Positions 16,649-25,271 of a DNA stretch of 64,000 bases are shown here, in pieces (the first letter of the stretch is position 1; each line of letters begins with the position of its first letter). This stretch comes from Pseudomonas sp. NC02 (lineage in GTDB: Bacteria > Pseudomonadota > Gammaproteobacteria > Pseudomonadales > Pseudomonadaceae). A program made the position numbers and the translations under genes. The notes below the pieces were generated by a model. It was not told the origin of the DNA. It ran no database searches and saw nothing but the letters and a program-made list of their open reading frames with translations. The stretch lies in NCBI RefSeq assembly GCF_002874965.1, contig NZ_CP025624.1, positions 496,001-560,000 on the forward strand, written 5' to 3'.

Positions 16649-17707
16649 TTGCGGGTTCTGGTAATCAAGACCTCATCCCTGGGCGATGTGATTCATGCCT
16701 TGCCGGCGTTGACCGACGCGGCGCGGGCGATCCCGGGCATCCGGTTTGACTGGGTGGTGGAAGAAGGCTTCGCCGAGATTCCCACCTGGCACCCGGCGGT
16801 GGACAAGGTGATCCCGGTGGCGATCCGCCGCTGGCGCAAGAACCTCTGGCAGACCTTCAAGAGTGGCGAATGGCGGCGCTTCAAGAAGAGCGTGCAGTCG
16901 ACCAAATATGACCTGGTGATCGACGCCCAGGGCCTGCTGAAAAGTGCCTGGCTGACCCGCTACGTACGTGCCCCGGTGGCCGGTTTCGACAAACAGTCGG
17001 CTCGCGAGCCATTGGCGGCGCACTTCTATTCCCGGCGCCTGGCCGTGGCCCGTGGGCAGCACGCGGTGGAGCGCTTGCGCCAGCTGTTTGCCGTCGCCCT
17101 CGGTTATGACCTGCCAAAAGGCCTGGGCGACTACGGCCTCAGTGTCGACAAGCTGCTGGGCCTGCCGCCGAAAAAACCGTTTGTACTGCTGCTGCACGGC
17201 ACCACCTGGGACACCAAGCACTGGCCGGAAGCCTACTGGCGCGACCTGGCCGAACGCATGGACCGCTTTGGCGTGGACGTGAAGCTGCCGTGGGGCAATG
17301 CCGCCGAAAAAGCCCGGGCTGAACGCCTGGCCCAGGGCCTGAAAAACGCCGAAGTGCTGCCCAGGCTGAACCTCGCGGGGGTGGCCCGAGTGCTGGCGGG
17401 GGCGAAGGCGTGTGTTGCGGTCGACACCGGCCTTGGCCACTTGGCCGCAGCACTGGATGTGCCAACGATTTCCCTGTTCGGCCCTACCAATCCTGGCCTG
17501 ACCGGGGCTTATGGCAAGGCGCAGATTCACCTGGCCAGCGACTTCCCGTGTGCGCCTTGCCTGCAAAAGAAATGCACTTATCAACCGACTGCCGAAGACC
17601 AGCGTCGGTTCGATCTCAAGCGCGAGTGGCCCCTGTGCTTCACTCGCCTGAACCCTGAGCGTGTCGCAACTCGTTTAAGCACGTTGTTACTGGCTGAGGA
17701 ACACTGA
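16649..17707 (+). CDS. waaC: LPS heptosyltransferase I
   Basis: WaaC adds the first heptose to Kdo2-lipid A. The 352-residue GT9 protein starts at a TTG one base after the waaF stop. The following RVLVIKTSSLGDVIHALPAL is the family's N-terminal signature, and no ATG fits. Downstream are LLHGTTWDTKHWPEAYW and the ADP-heptose site AVDTGLGHLAAALDVP, then a cysteine pair near the end (CAPCLQKKC). The stop overlaps the waaG start (TGATG), indicating coupled translation. The longer frame beginning at 16454 is rejected because it runs inside waaF. Confidence 0.94.
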   Translation: MRVLVIKTSSLGDVIHALPALTDAARAIPGIRFDWVVEEGFAEIPTWHPAVDKVIPVAIRRWRKNLWQTFKSGEWRRFKKSVQSTKYDLVIDAQGLLKSAWLTRYVRAPVAGFDKQSAREPLAAHFYSRRLAVARGQHAVERLRQLFAVALGYDLPKGLGDYGLSVDKLLGLPPKKPFVLLLHGTTWDTKHWPEAYWRDLAERMDRFGVDVKLPWGNAAEKARAERLAQGLKNAEVLPRLNLAGVARVLAGAKACVAVDTGLGHLAAALDVPTISLFGPTNPGLTGAYGKAQIHLASDFPCAPCLQKKCTYQPTAEDQRRFDLKREWPLCFTRLNPERVATRLSTLLLAEEH

Positions 17708-18831
17708 TGCAACTGGCTTTTGTCCTCTACAAGTATTTCCCCTTTGGTGGCCTGCAGCGCGACTTCATGCGCATTGCCCTGGAGTGCCAGCAGCGCGGGC
17801 ATCAGATTCGCGTCTATACGCTGATCTGGGAGGGTGACGTGCCGCCGGGCTTTGAAGTGCTGGTGGCGCCGGTCAAGGCGCTGGTCAACCATCGGCGCAA
17901 TGAAAAGCTCTACGCCTGGATCCAGGCCGACCTGGCCAAGCGCCCGGTCGACCGCGTGGTGGGCTTCAACAAGATGCCGGGGCTGGACCTGTACTTCGCC
18001 GCCGACGGCGTGTTCGAAGACAAGGCGCAGAACCTGCGCAACCCGATGTATCGCTGGTTCGGCCGGTACAAGCACTTTGCCGAATACGAGCGTGCAGTGT
18101 TCGACAAAGACGCCAAGACGCAGATCATGGTGCTGTCCGAACACCAGCAGCAGCTGTTCACCCAGTATTACAAGACCCAGGCCGAGCGTTTTCATTTGTT
18201 GCCGCCGGGCATCGCCCGCGACCGCCGCGCGCCGCCCAATGCTGCCGAGATCCGCGCCGAGTTTCGTCGCGAATTCGGCCTGGCCGACGATGATTTGCTG
18301 CTGGTGCAGATTGGCTCGGGCTTCAAGACCAAGGGCGTCGATCGCAGCCTCAAGGCCGTGGCCGCGCTGCCGTCGAGCCTGAAGAAACGCACCCGGCTAT
18401 TTGTAATCGGCCAGGACGACCCCAAAGTATTCCAATTGCAGAGTGCTGCGCTGGGCCTGGGCGACCAGGTGCAGTTCTTCAAGGGCCGCAGCGACATCCC
18501 GCGCTTTCTGCTGGGCGCCGACCTGTTGATCCACCCCGCGTACAACGAGGCGGCCGGCATGGTGCTGATCGAAGCGGTGGTCGCCGGCCTCCCGGTGCTG
18601 GTGAGCAAGGTCTGCGGCTACGCGTTTTACATCGACAAGGCCCAGAGTGGGCGGGTGTTGGACGAACCGTTCGAGCAGGCCCAGCTCAACCATTACCTGG
18701 TGGATATGCTCGACGATCCACAAGCGCGCGCGGCCTGGAGCCGCAATGGTCTGGCCTTCGCTGAGACGGCCGACCTCTATAGCATGCCGCAGTACGCTGC
18801 GGACCTGATTCTGGCGGAGCCAAACCGATGA
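17707..18831 (+). CDS. waaG: LPS core glycosyltransferase WaaG (GT4)
   Basis: WaaG transfers the first outer-core hexose onto heptose II. In E. coli the sugar is glucose; in P. aeruginosa the enzyme is reported to add galactosamine. The 374-residue GT-B fold protein begins MQLAFVLYKYFPFGGLQRD, the usual WaaG N-terminus. It has the donor-site segments GSGFKTKGVDRSLKA and HPAYNEAAGMVLIEAVVAGLPVL, including the GT4 E-x7-E motif. It overlaps waaP by four bases. The exact sugar used cannot be read from the sequence. Confidence 0.95.
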   Translation: MQLAFVLYKYFPFGGLQRDFMRIALECQQRGHQIRVYTLIWEGDVPPGFEVLVAPVKALVNHRRNEKLYAWIQADLAKRPVDRVVGFNKMPGLDLYFAADGVFEDKAQNLRNPMYRWFGRYKHFAEYERAVFDKDAKTQIMVLSEHQQQLFTQYYKTQAERFHLLPPGIARDRRAPPNAAEIRAEFRREFGLADDDLLLVQIGSGFKTKGVDRSLKAVAALPSSLKKRTRLFVIGQDDPKVFQLQSAALGLGDQVQFFKGRSDIPRFLLGADLLIHPAYNEAAGMVLIEAVVAGLPVLVSKVCGYAFYIDKAQSGRVLDEPFEQAQLNHYLVDMLDDPQARAAWSRNGLAFAETADLYSMPQYAADLILAEPNR

Positions 18832-19634
18832 AGTTGATTCTTGCCGAACCGTTCAAGACCCTGTGGGCCGGACGCGATGCGTTCGCCGAAGTCGAGAAGC
18901 TGGACGGCCAGGTGTTTCGTGAGCTGGCCGCGCGCCGTACCCTGCGTACGGAAGTGGAAGGCCGCCATTATTTTGTAAAGATCCACCGGGGAATTGGCTG
19001 GGGTGAAATCCTCAAGAACCTGATCACGGCCAAGTTGCCTGTCTTGGGCGCGGGCCAGGAGTGGGACGCGATCCAGCGTCTGCGGGAACTCGGCGTGCCC
19101 ACCATGACCGGCGTGGCCTTTGGTGAAAAGGGCAGCAACCCGGCCGACCAGCACTCGTTCATCGTCACTGAAGAGCTGGCGCCTATCGTCAGCCTTGAAG
19201 ACCTGACCATGGACTGGGTCAAACAGCCGCCCGTGCCGGCGATTCGGCATGCCTTGACCGTTGAGCTTGCGCGCACCCTGGGCACGATGCACCGGGGTGG
19301 CGTGAACCATCGTGATTGCTACCTGTGCCACTTCCTGTTGCACACCGACCAACCGGTTACCGTGCACAACATCAAGCTCTCGGTGATCGACCTGCACCGT
19401 GCCCAGGTGCGTTCGAAGATTCCCCGGCGCTGGCGTGACAAGGACCTGGCGGGGCTTTACTACTCCGCCCTGGAGATCGGTTTGACCCGGCGCGACAAAC
19501 TGCGGTTTCTCAAGGCGTACTTCCAGCAACCTTTGCGCCAGATCCTGGGCGAGCAAAGCGCGCTGCTGTCGGCGTTGGAACGCATGGCCGCCAAGCTTTA
19601 CGCACGCAAGCAACGATACGGGGATGCGCTCTGA
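18828..19634 (+). CDS. waaP: LPS core heptose(I) kinase WaaP
   Basis: WaaP phosphorylates heptose I of the LPS inner core. In P. aeruginosa this is essential for outer-membrane integrity and drug resistance. The 268-residue protein keeps the kinase-like signature HRDCYLCHF with the catalytic aspartate at D163 and the metal-binding SVIDLHRAQ. The ATP lysine is probably in HYFVKIHRG near residue 51. It is full length for the family. It overlaps waaG by four bases and the next kinase gene by one. Confidence 0.95.
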   Translation: MKLILAEPFKTLWAGRDAFAEVEKLDGQVFRELAARRTLRTEVEGRHYFVKIHRGIGWGEILKNLITAKLPVLGAGQEWDAIQRLRELGVPTMTGVAFGEKGSNPADQHSFIVTEELAPIVSLEDLTMDWVKQPPVPAIRHALTVELARTLGTMHRGGVNHRDCYLCHFLLHTDQPVTVHNIKLSVIDLHRAQVRSKIPRRWRDKDLAGLYYSALEIGLTRRDKLRFLKAYFQQPLRQILGEQSALLSALERMAAKLYARKQRYGDAL

Positions 19635-20368
19635 TGGCGGGTTGGAACCTGGAACCCGCTTACGCCGCCCTGGCGGATGACTTTGGTAGCCTGGAAGCCG
19701 TGTTCGCCCTGCAAGGCGAGCGGCTGACCCGCGATCCGTTGTCCGAAGTGATTCGCGTGGAGCGCGGCGGGGTCAACTATTACGTCAAGCGCTACGTCGG
19801 TGCAGGCAAGGGGTTGCGCCGCTATCTGGGCAAGCCACGAGTCAAGTCCGAATGGCAGAACCTCAAGCGCTTCGCCAAGTGGGGCATACCCACCGCCGAT
19901 GTGATCGCCTGGGGCCTGGAGCGTAAAGGCCTGGCGTATCACCGCGGGGCGATGATCACGCGCGAGCTGCCGAAGACCGAAGACTTGTCGGCATTGGCCG
20001 AGCGCAATGACCCGCAACTGTCGGATCCGGTGTGGGTCAACAAGATCAGTCGCCAGCTCGCTGAATACACGCGGACCATGCACGACCACCGGTTTACCCA
20101 CAACGATTTGAAGTGGCGCAACTTGTTGGTGGACGACCAGCAAACCCTGTACCTGATTGATTGCCCCAACGGCGATTTCTGGCGCGGGTTCTGGCTCAAG
20201 TACCGCATTACCAAGGACCTGGCCTGCCTGGACAAGGTCGCCAAGTATCACTTGTCGGCCACCCAGCGCCTGCGCTTCTACATGCAATACCGTCAGCGCA
20301 AACACTTGAGCGCGGCGGACAAACAGCGAATTCGCCACGTGGTGAAGTTTTTCGAGGGGCGAGAATGA
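19634..20368 (+). CDS. LPS kinase-family protein, second in the cluster
   Basis: This 244-residue protein of the Kdo/WaaP kinase superfamily is likely to phosphorylate an inner-core heptose. It corresponds by position to P. aeruginosa PA5008 (called WapP there, from memory). The lysine in NYYVKRYVG, the catalytic loop THNDLKWRNLLV (Asp and Asn both present) and the metal-binding YLIDCPNGDF indicate an active kinase fold. The ATG overlaps the waaP stop by one base, and its own stop overlaps the next start as ATGA. There is no signal peptide; the protein is cytoplasmic. Confidence 0.88.
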   Translation: MAGWNLEPAYAALADDFGSLEAVFALQGERLTRDPLSEVIRVERGGVNYYVKRYVGAGKGLRRYLGKPRVKSEWQNLKRFAKWGIPTADVIAWGLERKGLAYHRGAMITRELPKTEDLSALAERNDPQLSDPVWVNKISRQLAEYTRTMHDHRFTHNDLKWRNLLVDDQQTLYLIDCPNGDFWRGFWLKYRITKDLACLDKVAKYHLSATQRLRFYMQYRQRKHLSAADKQRIRHVVKFFEGRE

Positions 20369-21117
20369 GTGATTTCCTGGCGGCCGAAGATCGAGCATTG
20401 CTTGAGCGCAACGGCCTCGGCACTTTCGACGCGCTGTGGGCCAAGCAACTGGATGCGGTGGACGAGCCCAATACCAGCCGCGGCGGCTGGAGCAGCGTGT
20501 TTCGCCTCGAACTCGAAGGCCAGGGCTACTACCTCAAGCGCCAGAGCAACTACCTGACGCGCACCTTGCACCGCCCGTTTGGCGAGCCGAGTTTTGCCCG
20601 CGAATTTCGTAATATCAGCCGCTATCGGCAATTGGGTATTCCGGCATTGCAGGCGGCGTTTTTCGGTGAGCGCAAAGTGGCCGGAGAGCATCGGGCGATG
20701 TTGCTGACCCGGGCGCTGGATGGTTGGAATGACCTGGATTCATTGCTGGAGCAATGGTCTGAGTTGAGCGACGTGCAGCAGCGGGCAATCCTGCTGGCCT
20801 GCGGTCAGCTTGCTCGTCAGTTGCACAGCGTGGGCCAGGTGCATGGCTGTTTTTATCCCAAGCATATTTTCCTGCAAGCCACCGGCGACGGGTATGCGGC
20901 ACAGTTGATCGACCTGGAGAAAACCCGCCCGCTGCTGTTCGGCTGGCGTGACCGGGTCAAGGACCTGGAGCCGCTGCTGCGCCGTGCGCCGCAATGGTCT
21001 GACGATCAGGTTCGCCAGCTGTTGGCGGCCTACCTGGACCAGCCGCAGGACAGCGCATTGGTTGCCACCTGGCACCAGCGCCTGGCGGCCCGGCGCAGTC
21101 ACAAGGAGAACCGCTGA
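20365..21117 (+). CDS. InaA-like LPS kinase-family protein, probable pseudokinase
   Basis: This 250-residue member of the LPS kinase (InaA) family starts at the ATG overlapping the previous stop. The upstream frame to 20161 lies inside the previous gene. The core HGCFYPKHIFL (160-170) aligns column for column with HRDCYLCHFLL of the neighbouring WaaP. The catalytic aspartate is replaced by Cys162, while the metal-binding aspartate is kept in LIDLEKTR (D183). The ATP lysine is probably in YYLKRQSNY. It corresponds by position to PA5007. It may be catalytically weak, use another base, or act as a scaffold for its active neighbours. Confidence 0.85.
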   Translation: MSDFLAAEDRALLERNGLGTFDALWAKQLDAVDEPNTSRGGWSSVFRLELEGQGYYLKRQSNYLTRTLHRPFGEPSFAREFRNISRYRQLGIPALQAAFFGERKVAGEHRAMLLTRALDGWNDLDSLLEQWSELSDVQQRAILLACGQLARQLHSVGQVHGCFYPKHIFLQATGDGYAAQLIDLEKTRPLLFGWRDRVKDLEPLLRRAPQWSDDQVRQLLAAYLDQPQDSALVATWHQRLAARRSHKENR

Positions 21118-22559
21118 TGCGTTTGTCCGAACTGAAAAATGCCGGCCGCACGCCAAGCCTGCCCCTGAGCATCGAACTGGCAGACGCTGCCGGGCCTGGG
21201 CAGTTGCAACTGCTGAGCCTGCTGCGGGTATTGCCGGGCCAGCGTTATGTCGGCGCAGCTGTGTGGCGCGGGCGCCCGGTGCTGGCCAAATTGTTGGTGG
21301 GCAGCAAGGCGGCGCGGCATTTTCAGCGTGAACTCAAGGGCGTGCGGTTGTTGGCCGAACAAGGCCTGACCACACCGCTGTTGCTGGCCGATGGTCTGCA
21401 AGAGGGTGAGGGCGGTTGGCTGCTGTTCGAGTTTCTTGAAGGCGCCGACAGCCTGGCTGATGCGTGGCAGGCTGTTGAACACCTGCCGCCGCTGGCTGAC
21501 CAGCAGCAAGCGGTGCTCGCCGAAGCGCTGGGTGCGATTGCGCAGATGCACGCCAAGGGCCTGTGGCAGGAAGACCTGCACCTGGACAACCTGCTGCGTC
21601 AGGACGGCAAACTGTATTTGATCGACGGCGCCGGGATCTGTGTCGAAGAGGCGGGCAAACCGCTGTCGCGCAACCGGGTCCTGGAAAACCTTGGGGTGTT
21701 TTTCGCGCAGTTGCCGAAAAACCTCGAGCCGTTTACCGAAGAGTTGCTGGTGTATTACCTGCTGAGCAATGGCGAACACGCGTTGCCGCTCGAAGCGTTG
21801 CAGAAGCAGGTACGCAAGGTCAGCGTCTGGCGCTTGAAGGACTTCCTGAGCAAGGTTGGCCGGGAGTGCACGCTGTTCAGCGTCGTGCGCGGGCCGTTCG
21901 CTCTGCGCGCGACTCGTCGTGAGGAAGAAGCGGCGATGCTGCCGGTGCTGGCGCAGGCCGATGCGCTGCTCGACCAGGGCCACCTGTATAAAACCGGTGG
22001 GGCGGCCAGTGTCGCCAAGGTCGAGGTGGCCGGTCGACCACTCGTGATCAAGCGCTACAACATCAAGGGGTTTGCCCATTGGCTCAAGCGCTTCTGGCGC
22101 CCGAGCCGGGCCTGGCATTCGTGGCGCGAAGGCAATCGCCTGGCGTTCCTCGGCATCGCCACGCCCAAGCCGCTGGCGTTGCTGGAAAAGCGCTTCCTGT
22201 GGCTGCGCAGCCGCGCGTATCTGGTGACCGAGTACCTGCCGGGGCCGGACATCATCGAGCGGTTCGCGCCGTATGTTGAGAGTGGCGAGGCACCCGAGGC
22301 CGAATTGCAGGCCCTGGATTATTTGTTCGCAGAGTTGATCCGCGAGCGCATCAGCCATGGGGATTTCAAGGGGCATAACCTGTTCTGGAACACGGATCGC
22401 TGGGCGCTGATCGACCTGGATTCGATGTGTCAGCACACGTCCTTGAGCAGCTTCGCTCCGGCATATGCCAGGGATCGGGCAAGGTTTATGCGTAACTGGC
22501 CTGAGAGCAGTGCGTTGTATCGGGTGATTGATCAGCGGTTGCCAAAGGCAGTGGGCTAG
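21117..22559 (+). CDS. Tandem two-domain LPS kinase-family protein
   Basis: This 480-residue protein contains two kinase folds in a row. The first (about 40-230) has the catalytic loop QEDLHLDNLL (D153, N158) and YLIDGAG (D170). The second (about 290-450) has the lysine in PLVIKRYN (K312), HGDFKGHNLF (D416, N421) and LIDLDSM (D433). Both keep the residues needed for phosphotransfer. It matches P. aeruginosa PA5006 by position. It overlaps the preceding gene by one base (TGATG) and closes the first half of the LPS operon. Substrates are unknown; inner-core heptose phosphates are the likely targets. Confidence 0.87.
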   Translation: MRLSELKNAGRTPSLPLSIELADAAGPGQLQLLSLLRVLPGQRYVGAAVWRGRPVLAKLLVGSKAARHFQRELKGVRLLAEQGLTTPLLLADGLQEGEGGWLLFEFLEGADSLADAWQAVEHLPPLADQQQAVLAEALGAIAQMHAKGLWQEDLHLDNLLRQDGKLYLIDGAGICVEEAGKPLSRNRVLENLGVFFAQLPKNLEPFTEELLVYYLLSNGEHALPLEALQKQVRKVSVWRLKDFLSKVGRECTLFSVVRGPFALRATRREEEAAMLPVLAQADALLDQGHLYKTGGAASVAKVEVAGRPLVIKRYNIKGFAHWLKRFWRPSRAWHSWREGNRLAFLGIATPKPLALLEKRFLWLRSRAYLVTEYLPGPDIIERFAPYVESGEAPEAELQALDYLFAELIRERISHGDFKGHNLFWNTDRWALIDLDSMCQHTSLSSFAPAYARDRARFMRNWPESSALYRVIDQRLPKAVG

Positions 22560-22566
22560 GGGTTTA

Positions 22567-22610
22567 GGGCCGCTGCGCGGCCCAACAGGAGCAAGCTCCC
22601 TCGCCACAAG
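22567..22610. repeat. Hairpin plus solitary half of a REP element
   Basis: A 7-bp hairpin GGGCCGC/GCGGCCC (22567-22583) is followed by AGGAGCAAGCTCCCTCG, which matches the right arm of the REP pair at 47446-47472. No left arm is present. It lies between the convergent two-domain kinase and TonB receptor genes and may act as a terminator. Confidence 0.7.
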
Positions 22611-22625
22611 TTCGATGGTCAGTTT

Positions 22626-24716
22626 CTAAAATGTGTACTCGGCGCCGGCGCCTGCATACCACGAGCGTCCCGGCGCTGCTTCGTAATAGCGGCCGTTGCC
22701 GTCTCCGACAATCACCGACCCCACATATTGGCGATCCAGCAAGTTATCCAGGCGCAGGGTCTGGTGGAACGTCCAGTGCTCCACCTTCTGCTCAAAGCGT
22801 GCACGCCAGTTGAACACGCTGTAGCCCGGTGCCGCGTGTTGCTGGTTGGTGTCTTCGACGTAGACCTTGCTGCGGTACATGCCTTCCACGGCGGTGCTGA
22901 CCCAATCCCGGGGCTTCCAGTTGAGCTCTGCGAACAGTGTGGTTTGCGGCACACCGGGGAGGTAGTTGCCTTTGTCCACCGGTTTGCCGCCGCCGATGAA
23001 GTCGCTGTCGTAGGTGGCTTGCAGGCGGGTGTAGGCGATGTTGGTGCTCCACTGCTCGCTGAGCTGGCTTTCGATGCCCAGCTCGAAGCCGCGGCGCAGG
23101 GTGCGGCCGGCGTTCTGGTAGCTGGTGCGGCCGCCGATCGATTGGTCCACCACCAGCTCGTCCTCGGTGGTGATCTGGAAAACAGCGGCGTTGACCCGGG
23201 TGTCGTTCAACTGTGCCTTCAAACCCACTTCATACTGCGTGCTTTCCGACGGCTTCAGGCCGAAGTTGAACCCTTCGATGTTGCCCGGCGCGTACGCCAG
23301 TTCCGCCTGGGTTGGCGTCTCGAACCCCTTGCCGGCACTGACGTAGCCGTGCAGGTCGGGCGTGAAGGCGTACATCACGCTCACGGACGGTGTGTTCTTC
23401 TGATAGGTCTTGTTGCCGCTGGAGTCGCCGTTGCTCAGGAACTGGTCGTCGACATCCAGTTCCATGGTGCTGTGGCGTACCCCGGCTTGCAGGGTCCAGC
23501 GATTGATGGCCCAGTTGGCCTGGATGTAGGGGTCGAGGCTGCGGGCGGTGTCGATTTCATCCCGGCGCAACTGGCCTTTTACGCCAAGGGTGTTGCCGCT
23601 GTAATTCTGGTAGCCGTGGCGGCTGTCTTCGCTCTGGTCGAAATCCAGGCCGGTGATGATCATCAGCTCGCCCGGCACGCTGTCGACCGGTTGCATCCAG
23701 CGCACGGAGCCGCCGTAGAACTTGCGGTCGAACTGCACCACGCCGCCGCCGCGTTCGTTGGCGGGCGTTCCCTTGGGAATCGACAGGTACTGAATCACGC
23801 TCCGTCGCCCGGTATAGGCATTCACCTGCAGTGTGGCATCACCGAAATACCGCTCGTAATTCATCCCCAGTTGCTGGTGGTCGATGCTTTTGCGGGTGTT
23901 GTATAGCTCGGCGGCGCTGCTGACTGAGCGCGGGTCGGCCTTGTACGCATCCCACGCCTGCCCCAGCGGATCCTGCGTGCCGTTCTGTTCCAGGCTGCTG
24001 TAGATCAGCGCCAGTTTGCTGTCTTCATCGGGCTCGAAATTGAGCTTGGCAAAGGTCTGGTCGCGGCGGGCGCTGCTGTGGTCGCGATAACCGTCGGTGT
24101 CCATGCGCGAGGCGTCCAGCACGAAGCCTGCGCCGTCTGCCGCGCCTTCGGCGGTGAGGTGGTTCTTGCTCAGGCCGTCACTGCCCACCAGCGTCTCGGC
24201 ACCGATGCGCGGCGGGCCTTCGCCGTTGCGGGAGAACATCTGGATCACGCCGCCGGCATTGCTGCCATACAGCGTGGCGGCCGGGCCGCGCAGGACTTCG
24301 ATGCGCTCGGCGGTGTCGAGGTTGAACGTCGCCGCCTGGCCCTGACCGTCCGGGGTGCTGGCGGGTATGCCGTCGGCGATCAGCTTGATACCGCGCACAC
24401 CAAATGCCGAGCGAGCACCGAAGCCACGGGAGGAAATCTGCAAGTCCTGGGCGTAGTTCTGGCGATTTTGAACCACCAGGCCGGGCACGCGGGACAGTGC
24501 CTCTGAAGCATTGATGCCCAGTTGGCCATCGCTGATTTGCTCACGGCTGATGCTGTCCACCGAATACGGCAGGTCAAACGACGGGCTGGCACTGCGCGAA
24601 CCGGTGACCACGCTGGGGTCCAGGACCAGTGGCGCTTCATCGGCCTGGGCGCTGCTGTACAGGCCAAGCAGTCCGGGAAGCAGCATCGCAAATCGAGTGG
24701 GTACAACAACTTTCAT
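22626..24716 (-). CDS. TonB-dependent outer-membrane receptor
   Basis: This 696-residue outer-membrane receptor imports an unknown ligand, probably a metal chelate, with energy from TonB. A signal peptide (MKVVVPTRFAMLLPGLLGLYSSAQA) is followed by a short VLDPSVVTGSR TonB-box region. The plug domain has RIEVLRGPAATLYGSNAGG, and a 22-strand barrel ends in the aromatic AEYTF. The similarity I recognise is to the YncD/FecA-like group without an N-terminal signalling domain. I chose the ATG at 24716 because it gives a clean signal peptide. An ATG at 24734 and a TTG at 24743 are also in frame. No regulator or ABC transporter is adjacent. P. aeruginosa has no receptor at this position. Confidence 0.88.
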   Translation of the reverse strand: MKVVVPTRFAMLLPGLLGLYSSAQADEAPLVLDPSVVTGSRSASPSFDLPYSVDSISREQISDGQLGINASEALSRVPGLVVQNRQNYAQDLQISSRGFGARSAFGVRGIKLIADGIPASTPDGQGQAATFNLDTAERIEVLRGPAATLYGSNAGGVIQMFSRNGEGPPRIGAETLVGSDGLSKNHLTAEGAADGAGFVLDASRMDTDGYRDHSSARRDQTFAKLNFEPDEDSKLALIYSSLEQNGTQDPLGQAWDAYKADPRSVSSAAELYNTRKSIDHQQLGMNYERYFGDATLQVNAYTGRRSVIQYLSIPKGTPANERGGGVVQFDRKFYGGSVRWMQPVDSVPGELMIITGLDFDQSEDSRHGYQNYSGNTLGVKGQLRRDEIDTARSLDPYIQANWAINRWTLQAGVRHSTMELDVDDQFLSNGDSSGNKTYQKNTPSVSVMYAFTPDLHGYVSAGKGFETPTQAELAYAPGNIEGFNFGLKPSESTQYEVGLKAQLNDTRVNAAVFQITTEDELVVDQSIGGRTSYQNAGRTLRRGFELGIESQLSEQWSTNIAYTRLQATYDSDFIGGGKPVDKGNYLPGVPQTTLFAELNWKPRDWVSTAVEGMYRSKVYVEDTNQQHAAPGYSVFNWRARFEQKVEHWTFHQTLRLDNLLDRQYVGSVIVGDGNGRYYEAAPGRSWYAGAGAEYTF

Positions 24717-24735
24717 GAGTAAACCAGCATCCATG

Positions 24736-24751
24736 GCGCACAAAAGTGCGC
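24736..24751. promoter_or_regulatory. GCGCAC-AAAA-GTGCGC inverted repeat before the TonB receptor
   Basis: A perfect 6-bp inverted repeat with an AAAA centre lies 20 bp upstream of the chosen receptor start. It could be an operator or an mRNA hairpin covering the 5' leader. It does not resemble a Fur box. Confidence 0.4.
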
Positions 24752-24873
24752 GAGTTTAACGATTCAGCCAGCTTTTGCCATTTCGGAATCTTCTTACATG
24801 GCGCGGCGGTGCGTGGGGGCTGGGTCGCCAACAGGGCCGATGTTAGCGTTGCTGGCCATTCAGAGGGCTTGCC

Positions 24874-25206
24874 ATGACGCTAAAAATGACTGCTGCGCTA
24901 AGCATTGGAATCCTTGTGTTGAGCGGCTGCGGAACGGCCAATACGCTGTTGCGCGAAGACGCGGCGGCGGCACGTGAACTCAGGAAGCAAAAAACCTACT
25001 GCCAGTCGATTCCCCGTGTCTACAGCGGGGTTGCCTTTGATTTCTGCCTGCTGCACGCCGCGCCGGACCTCACTGGCGTGCTGATGCCATTCGTTCTATT
25101 GGATATAACGGTCTCGGGCATTGTTGATACAGTGGTCCTGCCCTATACGGTCTACAAGCAAGGTACCGATGGCAACATCAGTATCTATTGGCGCCCGGGT
25201 TCATAA
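24874..25206 (+). CDS. YceK/YidQ-family lipoprotein, copy A
   Basis: This 110-residue small lipoprotein has a signal peptide ending in the lipobox LSGC (lipidated C19). The mature part has the family pattern YCQSIPRVYSGV, FDFC and IVDTVVLPYTVYKQ (DUF1375, YceK/YidQ type). Two further cysteines, C43 and C58, could form a disulfide. It is followed 65 bp later by a paralogue aligned without gaps over the first 60 residues. The function of the family is unknown. Location in the inner or outer membrane cannot be settled from the residue after Cys (Gly). It is transcribed away from the TonB receptor. Confidence 0.85.
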   Translation: MTLKMTAALSIGILVLSGCGTANTLLREDAAAARELRKQKTYCQSIPRVYSGVAFDFCLLHAAPDLTGVLMPFVLLDITVSGIVDTVVLPYTVYKQGTDGNISIYWRPGS

Positions 25207-25271
25207 ACGGATCCGGCAAGGTTGTATGGGGCAGGGATGAATGCCCACACTTATGCCAAATGGAGTTGTCC

